From Actinomycetota bacterium (GTDB lineage Bacteria > Actinomycetota > Acidimicrobiia > Acidimicrobiales > JAHWKP01), in the NCBI GenBank assembly GCA_019347775.1, contig JAHWKP010000022.1:1-15165 (forward strand): a stretch of DNA of 15,165 nucleotides. The letters are read 5' to 3'. Each line of letters starts with the position of its first letter. Within the stretch, counting starts at the first letter, position 1. A program made the position numbers and the translations under genes. Below the pieces are notes generated by a model. The model did no database searches, was not told the origin of the DNA, and saw nothing but the letters and a program-made list of their open reading frames with translations. This document shows, one piece after another, positions 1-6,170 of this stretch.

Positions 1-123
1 GAGGCGCTGGCAGACCCCGCGCACGACGAGCGGGACGAGTACCTGGAGTGGCTGGGGGGCGACTTCGACTCGTCGACGTTCGACGTGGCCGCCGCCAACG
101 TCGCGCTCCAGCAACTCCGTTGA
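1..123 (+). CDS. pRiA4b ORF-3-like protein, C-terminal end (partial)
   Basis: Only the last 40 codons are in the window, in frame 1 and ending at TGA 121-123. The tail reads ALADPAHDERDEYLEWLGG, followed by DFDSSTFDVAAANVAL. The combination of a D-P-x-H acidic stretch, EYLEWLGG and an F-D-x-x-x-x-N-x-x-L ending is typical of the C-terminus of plasmid pRiA4b ORF-3-like proteins, a family common in actinobacteria and on plasmids but without a firmly known biochemical role. It runs towards the reverse-strand toxin-antitoxin operon, with only 18 bases between the two stop codons. Recognition rests on a short tail, so the family call is fairly likely rather than certain. Confidence 0.7.
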   Translation, partial: EALADPAHDERDEYLEWLGGDFDSSTFDVAAANVALQQLR

Positions 124-141
124 CGTCGGCGCCGGGGGCGG

Positions 142-423
142 TCAGCGCTCGACGAGACGCAGGTCGGAGGCCAGCGCCTCCGCGATCTTGGCCAGGGTGG
201 CGCTCGTCGGGCTGATGACCCCCCGCTCGATCTTGCTGATCTGCGCCTGGGGGATACCCGTCGCCTCCGAGAGCTGCATCTGGGTGAGGCCGTGCTTCTC
301 CCGCAACTCGACGATCTGGCGGGCCAGGGAGTACGCCTGGTCGAACACGGAGCGAGCGTCTCGGACGGCGGCGCTGTTCGCCCGCCCGGACCGCTCCAGA
401 TAGTCGTTCAGGGTACGAGCCAT
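142..423 (-). CDS. XRE-family HTH antitoxin (HigA-like)
   Basis: A 93-residue protein with a Cro/C1-type helix-turn-helix at about residues 40-68 (LREKHGLTQMQLSEATGIP followed by QISKIERG), preceded by an N-terminal segment beginning MARTLNDYLER, as in HigA-type antitoxins. It should neutralise the toxin encoded just upstream and repress the operon. The start chosen is ATG at 423, which has a good GGAG ribosome site 6 nt upstream. A longer in-frame ATG at 483 overlaps the toxin stop as ATGA but adds 20 basic residues unlike the family. With the 423 start there is a 56-bp gap to the toxin gene holding its own promoter-like sequence and dyad. Toxin-first gene order is characteristic of higBA modules. 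Confidence 0.85.
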   Translation of the reverse strand: MARTLNDYLERSGRANSAAVRDARSVFDQAYSLARQIVELREKHGLTQMQLSEATGIPQAQISKIERGVISPTSATLAKIAEALASDLRLVER

Positions 424-444
424 GTGTCTCCTTCGGCGCTTCTG

Positions 445-473
445 AGTATGTGCTTTATGACATACCCGGTCAA
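445..473 (-). promoter_or_regulatory. Candidate internal promoter with overlapping dyad for the antitoxin gene
   Basis: On the reverse strand TTGACC (473-468) is followed after exactly 17 bp by CATACT (450-445). The dyad GTATGT-N8-ACATAC (446-465) fills most of the spacer and overlaps the -10. It lies between the toxin stop and the antitoxin start, so it could give extra antitoxin transcript and be autorepressed by the HTH protein. This is inferred from consensus match and geometry only. Confidence 0.5.
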
Positions 474-479
474 GAGGTT

Positions 480-929
480 TCATCCCCTCCGGCCCCGCCG
501 TTGCCGGCCCTGGCGCTGCCTGAACTCCTCCAGGCGCTTGCGCGCCAGGCGGATCTCGCGCTGCTGCCGCCTCCCACTGGGGTCCTCGCCTTTGTCGTAG
601 CCGTTCAGCAGGAGGACGACCTTGTCCCCGTACGCGTGGCAGAACACGCGGAGCAGGACGCGGCCGCGGCCCCCGCCCGGCGGCTCACCCCCGAACATCG
701 CGTCGATCTCCTCGCCCGTGTGGCGGACGCGGAACTCGAACAGCCCCTCGCCGAGCTGCTTGCCCCACTCGCTGCCGCACACGTTGAGGCCTTGGTGGCT
801 GAGCACGTGCTCGAACGCCGAGAGCAGCGCGGCCAGCTCGAGATCGCTGAGGTCGCCGTCCATCCACTTCTCGACGGGGCTGCGGCCGCGGTCGTCCTCA
901 AAGAACTGAATCGTGAAGAGCCCCGGCAT
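480..929 (-). CDS. HigB/RelE-superfamily toxin (phage Gp49-like)
   Basis: A 149-residue protein opening MPGLFTIQFFEDDRGRSPVE, with the core elements of the Gp49-like/HigB branch of the RelE/ParE superfamily: a helical region (about 20-50), LGEGLFEFRVRHTGEE (59-74), and the strand-loop RVLLRVFCHAYGDKVVLLLNGYDKG (90-114), followed by a basic helix. Family members are ribosome-dependent or free mRNA endonucleases. The loop at 81-89 (EPPGGGRGR) is an unusual Gly/Arg-rich insertion, and the last 15 residues are a low-complexity basic tail, so the C-terminus may be extended compared with relatives. ATG 929 has no Shine-Dalgarno, but TACCTT ends 7 nt before it, suggesting a leaderless transcript. 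It is the first gene of the operon with the HTH antitoxin. Confidence 0.82.
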   Translation of the reverse strand: MPGLFTIQFFEDDRGRSPVEKWMDGDLSDLELAALLSAFEHVLSHQGLNVCGSEWGKQLGEGLFEFRVRHTGEEIDAMFGGEPPGGGRGRVLLRVFCHAYGDKVVLLLNGYDKGEDPSGRRQQREIRLARKRLEEFRQRQGRQRRGRRG

Positions 930-936
930 CGGCGCG

Positions 937-942
937 AAGGTA
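937..942 (-). promoter_or_regulatory. -10 box of the toxin-antitoxin operon (leaderless geometry)
   Basis: Reverse-strand TACCTT fits the actinobacterial TAnnnT pattern and ends 7 nt before the toxin ATG at 929. No convincing -35 is visible. Inference only. Confidence 0.4.
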
Positions 943-1104
943 TGGCGCAGACCCGCCCAGCGGGGGGACTGCTACTTCCTCGACGAGGCCCTGTCGGTAA
1001 CGCGGCGTTGTAGGGTCACACCTTCCCTTCCGAAGCCGGTAAGTCCCTGACCTGCGACTTTGGCTCGGACGCGCAGGTGCGTCTTTACGGCAGGATGAAG
1101 CACT

Positions 1105-1131
1105 GATGGGAAACGGCGATCCGTTCCCATC
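1105..1131 (-). terminator. Hairpin, probably the original tRNA-Arg terminator
   Basis: GATGGGAAACGG (1105-1116) pairs with CCGTTCCCATC (1121-1131) around a CGAT loop: 11 bp with one bulged A. There is no U tract on either strand. It lies 6 nt beyond the displaced tRNA-Arg 3' fragment (1151 to 1138, reverse strand), exactly where a terminator for that tRNA would stand in the uninterrupted chromosome. It also separates the toxin-antitoxin operon from the element. Confidence 0.55.
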
Positions 1132-1137
1132 TGTTGT

Positions 1138-1151
1138 GCGCCCTCGGCAGG
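1138..1151. repeat. Left attachment site of the integrated element (14-bp direct repeat, copy 1)
   Basis: GCGCCCTCGGCAGG occurs here and again, in the same orientation, at 12629-12642, where it is the 3' end of the tRNA-Arg gene. The match does not extend further on either side. An exact 14-mer coinciding with a tRNA 3' end and lying beside a recombinase gene is the expected footprint of site-specific integration. This copy would be the displaced original tRNA end. Confidence 0.65.
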
Positions 1152-1566
1152 GGAGCGCACCCATACGAACCGCGCAGTGGACGCAGCCGCTCGCTGACGA
1201 TTGAAGCCGTGATCGATGTCGACTCTCGCGCTCGTGAGTGATGCCCCCGTCACGAACGGGGTCATGGACGTTCGGTTGCGCTCGGCTGACCACCGACCGA
1301 GCGCGTATCCGTCGATTTGGACGCCCAGCCCAGGGCCGGTGCACCACGGCGACTCGCCGTTCCTGACGCCGGTTCGGCACTGCCGACCGCCGGCGAATGC
1401 GGCTGGTTCGTGCGGTGGTAGGGCGGTCAGCTCGCAGCTGGTCCACGACCGGACCGCGAGCACGCCCAGCAGTCCGAACGTGTTTTCGTGTCGGTCCGTC
1501 TCAACATCCGCTGACTCTACTAGAACGGATTTGTATCGAATCCACCTCTGTTCTAGTGTCCTGTGC
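1152..1566. other. Left end of the element, no gene recognised
   Basis: Open frames exist on both strands here, but their translations are compositionally odd (rich in R, S, T, P) and resemble no family I know. The only visible structures are a hairpin CCCCGT-CACGA-ACGGGG (1245-1261) and the dyads before the TetR gene at 1519-1557. If the att interpretation is right, this region would sit directly downstream of the recombinase in the circular form. Confidence 0.5.
1519..1559 (+). promoter_or_regulatory. Nested dyads and -10 box upstream of the TetR gene
   Basis: An outer perfect dyad, ACTAGAAC (1519-1526) / GTTCTAGT (1550-1557), encloses an inner dyad, GGATT (1527-1531) / AATCC (1539-1543). 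TAGTGT (1554-1559) fits TAnnnT and ends 7 nt before GTG 1567, with TTGTAT (1531-1536) 17 bp upstream as a weak -35. The overlap of dyads with promoter elements suggests autoregulation by the TetR protein. Confidence 0.5.
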
Positions 1567-2214
1567 GTGAGCGCTAAGGTCCCGGAGACGACGAAGGCTC
1601 CCGATCGGCGCCGGTACCGGTCGGGGCTCAGGGAGCAGCAGGCTGCGACGACGCGCCGGGCCGTGGTGGATGCCGCGTGCGGGTTGTTCGTTGCGAACGG
1701 GTGGGCGGCGACCGGGATGCGGGAGGTCGCCGCGGCCGCAGGCGTGGCTGTCGAGACCGTGTACTCCCACTTCTCGTCGAAGCGCGGTCTGCTGCAAGCG
1801 GTCCTGGACATTGCCGTGGTGGGCGATGACGCCCCGGTGGCGCTCGCCGAGCGCGACGACTTCCTGGCGCTCGGGAAGGGTCAGCGCTCAGCGCGCATCC
1901 GGGCGGCGGCGCGGGGCCTCACTGCCATCCAGGTGCGCACCGCATCGCTGGCCGTGCTGCTACGGCAGGCGGCCCCGGCCGATGAGGAGGTCGCCGAGAT
2001 GCTGCGATCGACCCGCGAGCGTCAGCGGATCGATGTCGCCAGCGCGTTCGAGCTGCTCGTCGGCCGTGCCCCATCTCGACTTGAGTGCGACGGTTTCTGG
2101 GCCATCGTCAGCCCCGAGGTCTACCTCCTGCTCGTCGAGGAGTCCGGATGGTCGCTCGAGGAGTACGAGACGTGGATGGCCGAGGTGATGGAGCGCGTCA
2201 TCCCGCGCGCGTGA
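1567..2214 (+). CDS. TetR/AcrR-family transcriptional regulator
   Basis: A 215-residue protein, typical TetR size. The N-terminal HTH spans about residues 25-75: TTRRAVVDAACGLFVANGW, then MREVAAAAGVAVETVYSHFS and SKRGLLQAVLD, the standard TetR signature with aromatic residues in the recognition helix. The C-terminal ligand domain is not assignable. The open frame extends 117 codons further upstream, but that part has no TetR homology; GTG 1567 immediately precedes the conserved region and sits 7 nt after a TAnnnT box, so a leaderless start is favoured. The gene is followed after 17 bp by the SRPBCC gene and then by an overlapping mycothiol-dependent-enzyme gene, so it probably controls that operon. 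The effector is unknown. Confidence 0.9.
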   Translation: MSAKVPETTKAPDRRRYRSGLREQQAATTRRAVVDAACGLFVANGWAATGMREVAAAAGVAVETVYSHFSSKRGLLQAVLDIAVVGDDAPVALAERDDFLALGKGQRSARIRAAARGLTAIQVRTASLAVLLRQAAPADEEVAEMLRSTRERQRIDVASAFELLVGRAPSRLECDGFWAIVSPEVYLLLVEESGWSLEEYETWMAEVMERVIPRA

Positions 2215-2231
2215 CCGAAGGGAGGCATGTC

Positions 2232-2726
2232 ATGAGGACCAACACTGACGCCGTGAAGCCCCCGCGTCGCATCCAGATGGAGAACTGCGTTGCGGTCACG
2301 GTCGACGCTGGCATCGACGAGGTGTGGAACGTCGTTCGCGACGTCACCCGGGTCGGTGAGTGGAGCCACGAGTGCGTCGGCGCCGCCTGGCTCGGCGACG
2401 CGACCTCGGCGGTCCCCGGCGCGCGGTTCCGCGGCCGCAACCGCGCCGGCATCATCCGGTGGGGCCGGGTGTGCGAGATCCTCTCGGCGGAGCCGCACGA
2501 GCTGGTGTGGCGAACCGTCCCAACCGTTCTGTATCCGGACAGCTCTGAGTGGCGGATCACCCTCGACGAGGTCGACGACGGTACGCGGATCTCGCAGCGC
2601 TTCCGCGTCCTGCGTGCGCCCAAGGTTCTCGGCGTGATCTACGCCATGTTGATCCCGACACATCGAGATCGCACCGCCGCTCTGATGGACGACCTGCGGC
2701 GCCTCGGAACAATGGGGAAGTCATGA
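2232..2726 (+). CDS. SRPBCC-family (polyketide cyclase/START-like) protein
   Basis: A 164-residue single-domain protein. The pattern VTVDAGIDEVWNVVRDVTR (about residues 20-38), followed by WSHECVGAAWLGD, a G-x-R-F-x-G-R-N strand, WRTVP, SEWRITLDEVDDGTRISQRF and an amphipathic C-terminal helix, is the helix-grip fold of SRPBCC proteins that bind hydrophobic ligands in a central cavity. The specific ligand or reaction cannot be read from sequence. ATG 2232 is preceded by GGGAGG 6 nt upstream. The stop overlaps the next start as ATGA (2723-2726), so the two are probably translationally coupled and act together, perhaps in handling or detoxifying a small hydrophobic or electrophilic compound sensed by the TetR regulator. 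That role is inference. Confidence 0.85.
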   Translation: MRTNTDAVKPPRRIQMENCVAVTVDAGIDEVWNVVRDVTRVGEWSHECVGAAWLGDATSAVPGARFRGRNRAGIIRWGRVCEILSAEPHELVWRTVPTVLYPDSSEWRITLDEVDDGTRISQRFRVLRAPKVLGVIYAMLIPTHRDRTAALMDDLRRLGTMGKS

Positions 2727-3553
2727 GAACGCGTTCGGATCTCGATAGCGCCGAACTTCGCAGTGCACTGGTGGCTGCGGCCGAGCGCACGGCGCAGCTC
2801 ATCCGCAGCGCCTCCGACACCAGCACTCCAGTTCCCGGGCTGACCTGGACGGTGGGAGAGACTGCGGCCCATCTCGTAGGTGCCTTCGCGGGCTACGCCG
2901 GATTCTTGGATGGATCGCGAGATGCTGTCGCCGATCTTGCGGGGATGCCCGGAGCGAACACGCCTGCCGAACGGGGCGACATCATGAGCGCCCGGATTCT
3001 CCAGGAGATCACCGAGCGCGACGGCGACCGCCTCGCCGATCTCCTGGCGTCGGCCGTCACCGGATACCTGGAGGCCGTCGAAGGGCGTCGACTCGATGAG
3101 CCCATCCTCGTGTGGACGGGTGTCGCCATGACCGTCCCGGTGATGACCTCGGCGATGCTCGGCGAGCTGCTGCTGCACGGGTGCGACATCGCCCGGGCCA
3201 CCGGCGCGAGACCGACGATCGACCGGCACCAGGCCTTGCTGGTGATCGCCGGCATCGTGGCGCTCATCCCTGAGTACGTCGACCGGGAGAAGACGCGCGG
3301 ATTGCGCGTCACATACGAGTTGCGGTTTCGCGGCGGCCGACGCTATGTCGTCGCCATCGACAACGGCACCGCCCAGATCGATCCCCCGGGCGCGCGCGTC
3401 GACTGCTGGATCTCGGTTGACCCCGCCGCCTTCCTCCTCGTCGGGTACGGGCGGGTGAGCCAGTGGGGCCAAACGCTGCGGGGACGCATGCTCAGCGGCG
3501 GCCGCAAGCCCTGGCTCGGCCTGAAGTTCGGACAGCTAGTAAGCAAGGTCTGA
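2723..3553 (+). CDS. Maleylpyruvate isomerase-family mycothiol-dependent enzyme
   Basis: A 276-residue protein with the two-domain layout of the family: an N-terminal DinB-like four-helix bundle and a C-terminal SCP2-like region. The expected metal ligands are visible: His50 in WTVGETAAHL, then Glu148 and His152 in LGELLLHGCDIARATG, with the same four-residue spacing as in the mycothiol-dependent maleylpyruvate isomerase of Corynebacterium. The C-terminal part (about 195-270) ends WISVDPAAFLLVGYGRV then QWGQTLRGRM. Family members use mycothiol, the actinobacterial thiol, to isomerise or conjugate electrophiles; the substrate here is unknown. The start overlaps the SRPBCC stop (ATGA). A strong GC hairpin follows 16 bp after the stop, closing the operon. 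Confidence 0.88.
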   Translation: MRTRSDLDSAELRSALVAAAERTAQLIRSASDTSTPVPGLTWTVGETAAHLVGAFAGYAGFLDGSRDAVADLAGMPGANTPAERGDIMSARILQEITERDGDRLADLLASAVTGYLEAVEGRRLDEPILVWTGVAMTVPVMTSAMLGELLLHGCDIARATGARPTIDRHQALLVIAGIVALIPEYVDREKTRGLRVTYELRFRGGRRYVVAIDNGTAQIDPPGARVDCWISVDPAAFLLVGYGRVSQWGQTLRGRMLSGGRKPWLGLKFGQLVSKV

Positions 3554-3569
3554 CCGACGGATCAGGCAT

Positions 3570-3600
3570 GCGGGCGCGCGCCCCTACGACGCGCGCCCGC
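3570..3600 (+). terminator. GC-rich terminator hairpin after the TetR operon
   Basis: Perfect 11-bp arms GCGGGCGCGCG (3570-3580) and CGCGCGCCCGC (3590-3600) enclose a 9-nt loop, 16 bp downstream of the preceding stop. There is no U tract, as is common for high-GC actinobacterial terminators. Confidence 0.6.
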
Positions 3601-3624
3601 GCCACGCGACCGATCCTCGTCCGA

Positions 3625-3777
3625 GTGGAGGCGTCGATCCACGGAAAGATCAGCGGCTACTACAGCAGCAAATCCTTCAGCACGGGGGGACTGCGTGTTC
3701 GGGACTGGCTGAAGACGGAGTCGTTCGACGAGCAGTTTGACTTTGGTGCGACAACCCTGAGGCGGTTGGGGGGATAA
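3625..3777 (+). CDS. Small hypothetical protein or remnant upstream of the DUF2019 gene
   Basis: A 50-residue reading frame (GTG 3625 to TAA 3775) giving MEASIHGKISGYYSSKSF followed by STGGLRVRDWLKTESFDEQF and a short tail. It has an even, protein-like composition and lower GC than the flanking genes, which argues for real coding content. The frame stays open upstream; an ATG at 3568 would give 69 residues, but those extra codons lie in the terminator hairpin. There is no Shine-Dalgarno. I do not recognise the family. It stops 14 bp before the DUF2019 gene's start codon, so it could be the C-terminal stub of a truncated gene, possibly the toxin partner of that immunity-type gene. That link is speculative. 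Confidence 0.35.
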   Translation: MEASIHGKISGYYSSKSFSTGGLRVRDWLKTESFDEQFDFGATTLRRLGG

Positions 3778-3791
3778 CGAAATTGAGGCTT

Positions 3792-4148
3792 ATGGAGAAG
3801 AAGACCTCGGCGGAACTCGCCACCGAGTACGGAAAGACTGCGCAAGCATGGGGTCGGGCGATGGAAGCCTCACGACCCTCGCGAGCGAACGCTCAGTTCG
3901 ACGAGCTAGCACGGCTCTACCGCGAACTGAAGCGTCGGGGCAGGGATGCGCTGGCGAACTTGCTTCCCCTACTGGACGACGAGGAGCCGTACGTGCGATT
4001 CGCAGCGGCAGCCTGGCTGCTCGAGGCGTTTCCTGAAGAAGCCGTGCCATGCTTGGAGCGGCTGTCGCTACTCCGGTCGCTCGTTGGCGTGGAGGCAGAG
4101 AGAACGCTGGGTGAATGGCGGTCAGGGCGAATGACGTTCCCAGAATGA
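3792..4148 (+). CDS. DUF2019-domain protein (HEAT-like, immunity-type)
   Basis: A 118-residue all-helical protein. The pattern FDELARLYRELKRRGRDAL, then NLLPLLDDEEPYVRFAAAAWL, LEAFPEEAVPCLERL and a final short helix matches DUF2019, a small HEAT-repeat-like family. DUF2019 genes are often found as orphan or clustered genes in accessory regions and are thought to include immunity proteins, but no activity is established. ATG 3792 is used; TTG 3783 in the same frame has GGGGGG about 9 nt upstream and may be the true start, adding three residues. The gene converges with the DUF1963 gene, the stops being 81 bp apart. Confidence 0.7.
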   Translation: MEKKTSAELATEYGKTAQAWGRAMEASRPSRANAQFDELARLYRELKRRGRDALANLLPLLDDEEPYVRFAAAAWLLEAFPEEAVPCLERLSLLRSLVGVEAERTLGEWRSGRMTFPE

Positions 4149-4229
4149 CCCGGCGATTCACTACGCACGGCACTACTCATCGTCGAGCAACATGTGGCGA
4201 ACATACATACAGACGTTCCCAGCGGAGGG

Positions 4230-5201
4230 CTAGCCGCACTGGAGCACCATCCATGCCTCCTCAAAGGTCTGTGGGAACGGGAGCGACTCTCGAACGGCGT
4301 AGTACAGCATTCCGGCGTCTCCCCACATCCAACCGGCCTCCTCGTCCGTGTCCACTTGGAGAAGCAGCCGCCAGTCGCTGTCGTTCCGGGGCGCCCCCAT
4401 CAGGTGCGAGTTTCTCCATTGTCGACGCGTCTCGAGGGGCAGGCCCCTTGAAACGATGTCGCATTCAACCCAGATCGCGGCCTGCTGAAGCTGTGGCCAG
4501 CCTCCCATCTGATGGTTCGGTGCCCACTCGGCATCAGTGTCCTCGATCCAGGCATCGAGGAACGCGAAGTACGCGTCGCGGTCTCGTTGCTCGCGTCCAC
4601 GGCGTCGCGACGACCGCTCCGGTTCGCTGTGGCTCGCGGGTCGTTCGCGGCGCGGAGGAACGATCGAGTGCACCGCGGGCTCTTCCCAGCCTGGAACCGT
4701 GAGCGTCTGTTCGGGCGCCAGTCCGATGGTCGGGAACTCGAGGGTTCCTGGTGGTGCAGCCCGACGTACCGCACCCCGTCCCGGCACGAAGATCACGCGC
4801 CATGCCTCGCGGTCCTCGGGCACCATTCCCCAGGCGCACTGATCGTCGGCGTCGTAGAAGACGTTGAGCGTCCCCTCGTCCGGGAGCGTTATGTCGATCG
4901 AGAAACCAGACAACTCGGTGAGGTCGATCACTGCGAGGAGTGAAAGCGGCGTGCCATCCCACTCCGGCCATGTTGTCTCCGGCTCCAGTTGAGCGGCGCC
5001 GCCAAGGTGGGATGCGGTCGGCGCGGCGGTGTGACGGAGTCGAACGGCCGGGCGTGCAAGCGCTTGGACCACCGTCGCCGCACGCTGCGACAACCGGGTG
5101 GCACAGACGTTCGACAAGCGTGAGCGGAGCGAGGTGAGATCATGAAAAGGGGGATCAGTCACCTCGATATCGTGCCTGATTCGTAACGGCTGGCCATGCA
5201 C
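4230..5201 (-). CDS. YwqG/DUF1963-family protein
   Basis: A protein of up to 323 residues that follows the DUF1963 (YwqG) pattern end to end: SHLGGAAQLEPETTWPEWDG (about 64-83), PLSLLAVIDLTEL (85-97), LPDEGTLNVFYD (106-117), WGMVPEDREAWRVIF (124-138), NHQMGGWPQLQQ (229-240), WRLLLQVDTDEEAGWMWGDAG (277-297, quoted across the conserved block) and FEEAWMVLQC at the end. The family has a solved fold but no proven biochemical function; members frequently sit in toxin-immunity neighbourhoods. The linker at 185-207 is Arg/Glu-rich and looks disordered. GTG 5201 gives the longest form; GTG 5162 would give 310 residues and still cover the whole domain. Neither start has a clear ribosome site. Confidence 0.85.
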   Translation of the reverse strand: MHGQPLRIRHDIEVTDPPFHDLTSLRSRLSNVCATRLSQRAATVVQALARPAVRLRHTAAPTASHLGGAAQLEPETTWPEWDGTPLSLLAVIDLTELSGFSIDITLPDEGTLNVFYDADDQCAWGMVPEDREAWRVIFVPGRGAVRRAAPPGTLEFPTIGLAPEQTLTVPGWEEPAVHSIVPPRRERPASHSEPERSSRRRGREQRDRDAYFAFLDAWIEDTDAEWAPNHQMGGWPQLQQAAIWVECDIVSRGLPLETRRQWRNSHLMGAPRNDSDWRLLLQVDTDEEAGWMWGDAGMLYYAVRESLPFPQTFEEAWMVLQCG

Positions 5202-5392
5202 GTAGTGCGCCGGAGCTCATGGCCGACAAGCGCGGCACGCGCGCACGGGATTCGCGCTCGCGAGACATGCGGTCACGACGATGGCGGATCACGCTTGAGG
5301 TGCACTGTGAAGAGAGGGTAGGACGTTCACGCCGGACAGTCGTGGCCCCTACCGGCAACGTTCCCACGGGCCGCCCAACCGACTGAAATGGT

Positions 5393-5452
5393 GGCCGGGG
5401 CCCTGCGACAACAGCCCCCGGCCCGGCCGATTCCTTGTAGGGAGGAACCGAC
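5393..5452 (+). promoter_or_regulatory. Structured mRNA leader, copy 1
   Basis: GGCCGGGG (5393-5400) pairs with CCCCGGCC (5416-5423), with an inner CTG/CAG pairing and a short loop. Next, TTCCT (5431-5435) can pair with AGGAA (5443-5447), masking the GGGAGG ribosome site of the gene at 5453. An almost identical leader precedes the gene at 10378. It may be an attenuator or translational switch; the ligand or trigger is unknown. Confidence 0.5.
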
Positions 5453-5704
5453 ATGGCCGAGATTACGAGGCTGCCGTCCCCTGAACTGCGCGCACTGATC
5501 GTCAACCACCTGACGGACGCACGTCACCTGGAAAGGGTGATCGCCCTGTTCGCAGCGGCGGTCCGACAGGCGGTACAGGCGTTCGCCGCGGAGATCGACC
5601 CACTCTCGTTGAGCGACGGCGACTACCAGCGGGCGCGCAGCGGCCGCTTGTTCGTATGCAGTTGGCGCAGCCGGCTTTCCGCAATGCGAACAAAGACCCG
5701 CTGA
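5453..5704 (+). CDS. Small helical hypothetical protein, C-terminus altered at a junction
   Basis: An 83-residue frame starting ATG 5453 with GGGAGG 7 nt upstream. Residues 1-60 (MAEITRLPSPELRALIVNHL, then helices rich in A, L, V and acidic residues) look like a genuine small helical protein. From about residue 71 the frame runs, out of register, into the 108-bp repeat that encodes the tail of another gene, so the last 13 residues (ending SAMRTKTR) are probably not original. I infer a deletion fused this gene to the 3' stub of a downstream gene. The family is not recognised. It shares its leader with the gene at 10378 but not its protein sequence. Confidence 0.55.
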   Translation: MAEITRLPSPELRALIVNHLTDARHLERVIALFAAAVRQAVQAFAAEIDPLSLSDGDYQRARSGRLFVCSWRSRLSAMRTKTR

Positions 5705-5772
5705 TCGTCGGTGCGCCGGTCCTGCTCAGCGACCGCCACGCCAAGGTGCGCCGGGAGGGCTACCGCCGATGA
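5665..5772 (+). pseudogene. 3' stub of a lost mobile-element gene (repeat copy 1)
   Basis: In frame 1 this encodes AQPAFRNANKDPLIVGAP, then VLLSDRHAKVRREGYRR and TGA 5770-5772. It is 99/108 identical, with no gaps, to 6435-6542. Most of the nine differences are at third codon positions, so the segment was once under protein selection. Copy 2 ends with an ATGA overlap to the replication-relaxation gene, the place usually taken by a TraG/VirD4-like coupling gene in such elements; that identity is a guess because no diagnostic motif survives. ATG 5656 could still start a 38-codon frame. Confidence 0.6.
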
Positions 5773-6170
5773 CGCCCGACTCGCACGCGATCGCGCAGCC
5801 AGGCGGCGAACCACCCTTCGTCGACATCGTGGGCAGCCACGGCAAGCATGGCCGCCTCGGCCTCATCGACATTGGGCGGGTCGGGTTCCCAAGAGCAATC
5901 GTTCAGGTCGAGAAACATCACCAGGCTGGCCCAGGCGGCGCGCTTGTTGCCGTCCGGAAGCGGGTGGTTCCACGCCAGGCGACACGTCAACACGGCGGCC
6001 TTGTCGATGAGGTCGGGGTAGAAGTCCTCTTCGCCGAACCCGGCGGCGGGCGCATGGAGCGCCGAGTCGGCCAGGTCGAGCCGGGCGGCCTTGGCGAGGA
6101 CCGTCGCTTCTGTACCGGTGACCTGCTCTGCCAGCCAGACGTACTCGCCCAGGCTCAGGTAGCGGGTCAC
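5760..6170 (-). CDS. doc: Doc (death-on-curing) Fic-fold toxin
   Basis: A 136-residue protein with the Fic/Doc active-site loop NHPLPDGNKRAAW at residues 68-80: His69, Asp73, Gly74, Asn75, Lys76 and Arg77 are all present. The upstream helices (IDKAAVLTCRLAWN) and downstream LVMFLDLND are as in Doc. Doc toxins phosphorylate elongation factor Tu and stop translation. The usual Phe in the loop is Leu (His-Pro-Leu). GTG 6170 overlaps the antitoxin stop as GTGA, so the pair is co-translated, antitoxin first. The last residues (GRHRR) are encoded by the antisense of the 3' stub at 5760-5772, so the C-terminus may have been altered when the cassette arrived. Confidence 0.92.
   Translation of the reverse strand: MTRYLSLGEYVWLAEQVTGTEATVLAKAARLDLADSALHAPAAGFGEEDFYPDLIDKAAVLTCRLAWNHPLPDGNKRAAWASLVMFLDLNDCSWEPDPPNVDEAEAAMLAVAAHDVDEGWFAAWLRDRVRVGRHRR

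Noticed and set aside
450..1013. 187-codon forward open frame opposite the HigB-like toxin
   Set aside because: Mirror frame of a recognisable toxin gene; A/L/E-rich translation with no domain.
1216..1566. 117-codon upstream extension of the TetR frame
   Set aside because: No TetR homology and an improbable composition; GTG 1567 directly precedes the conserved HTH.
972..1811. Long reverse-strand open frame (279 codons) across the left end of the element
   Set aside because: It runs antisense into the TetR gene, has R/S/T-rich composition and matches no family; it is a shadow in GC-rich DNA.
4115..4702. 195-codon forward open frame after the DUF2019 gene
   Set aside because: Antisense to the DUF1963 C-terminus, which has clear family motifs; Arg/Ser-rich shadow.
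5317..5353. GGTAGG / CCTACC inverted repeat upstream of leader copy 1
   Set aside because: Only 6 bp arms separated by 25 bp with no other support; expected by chance.
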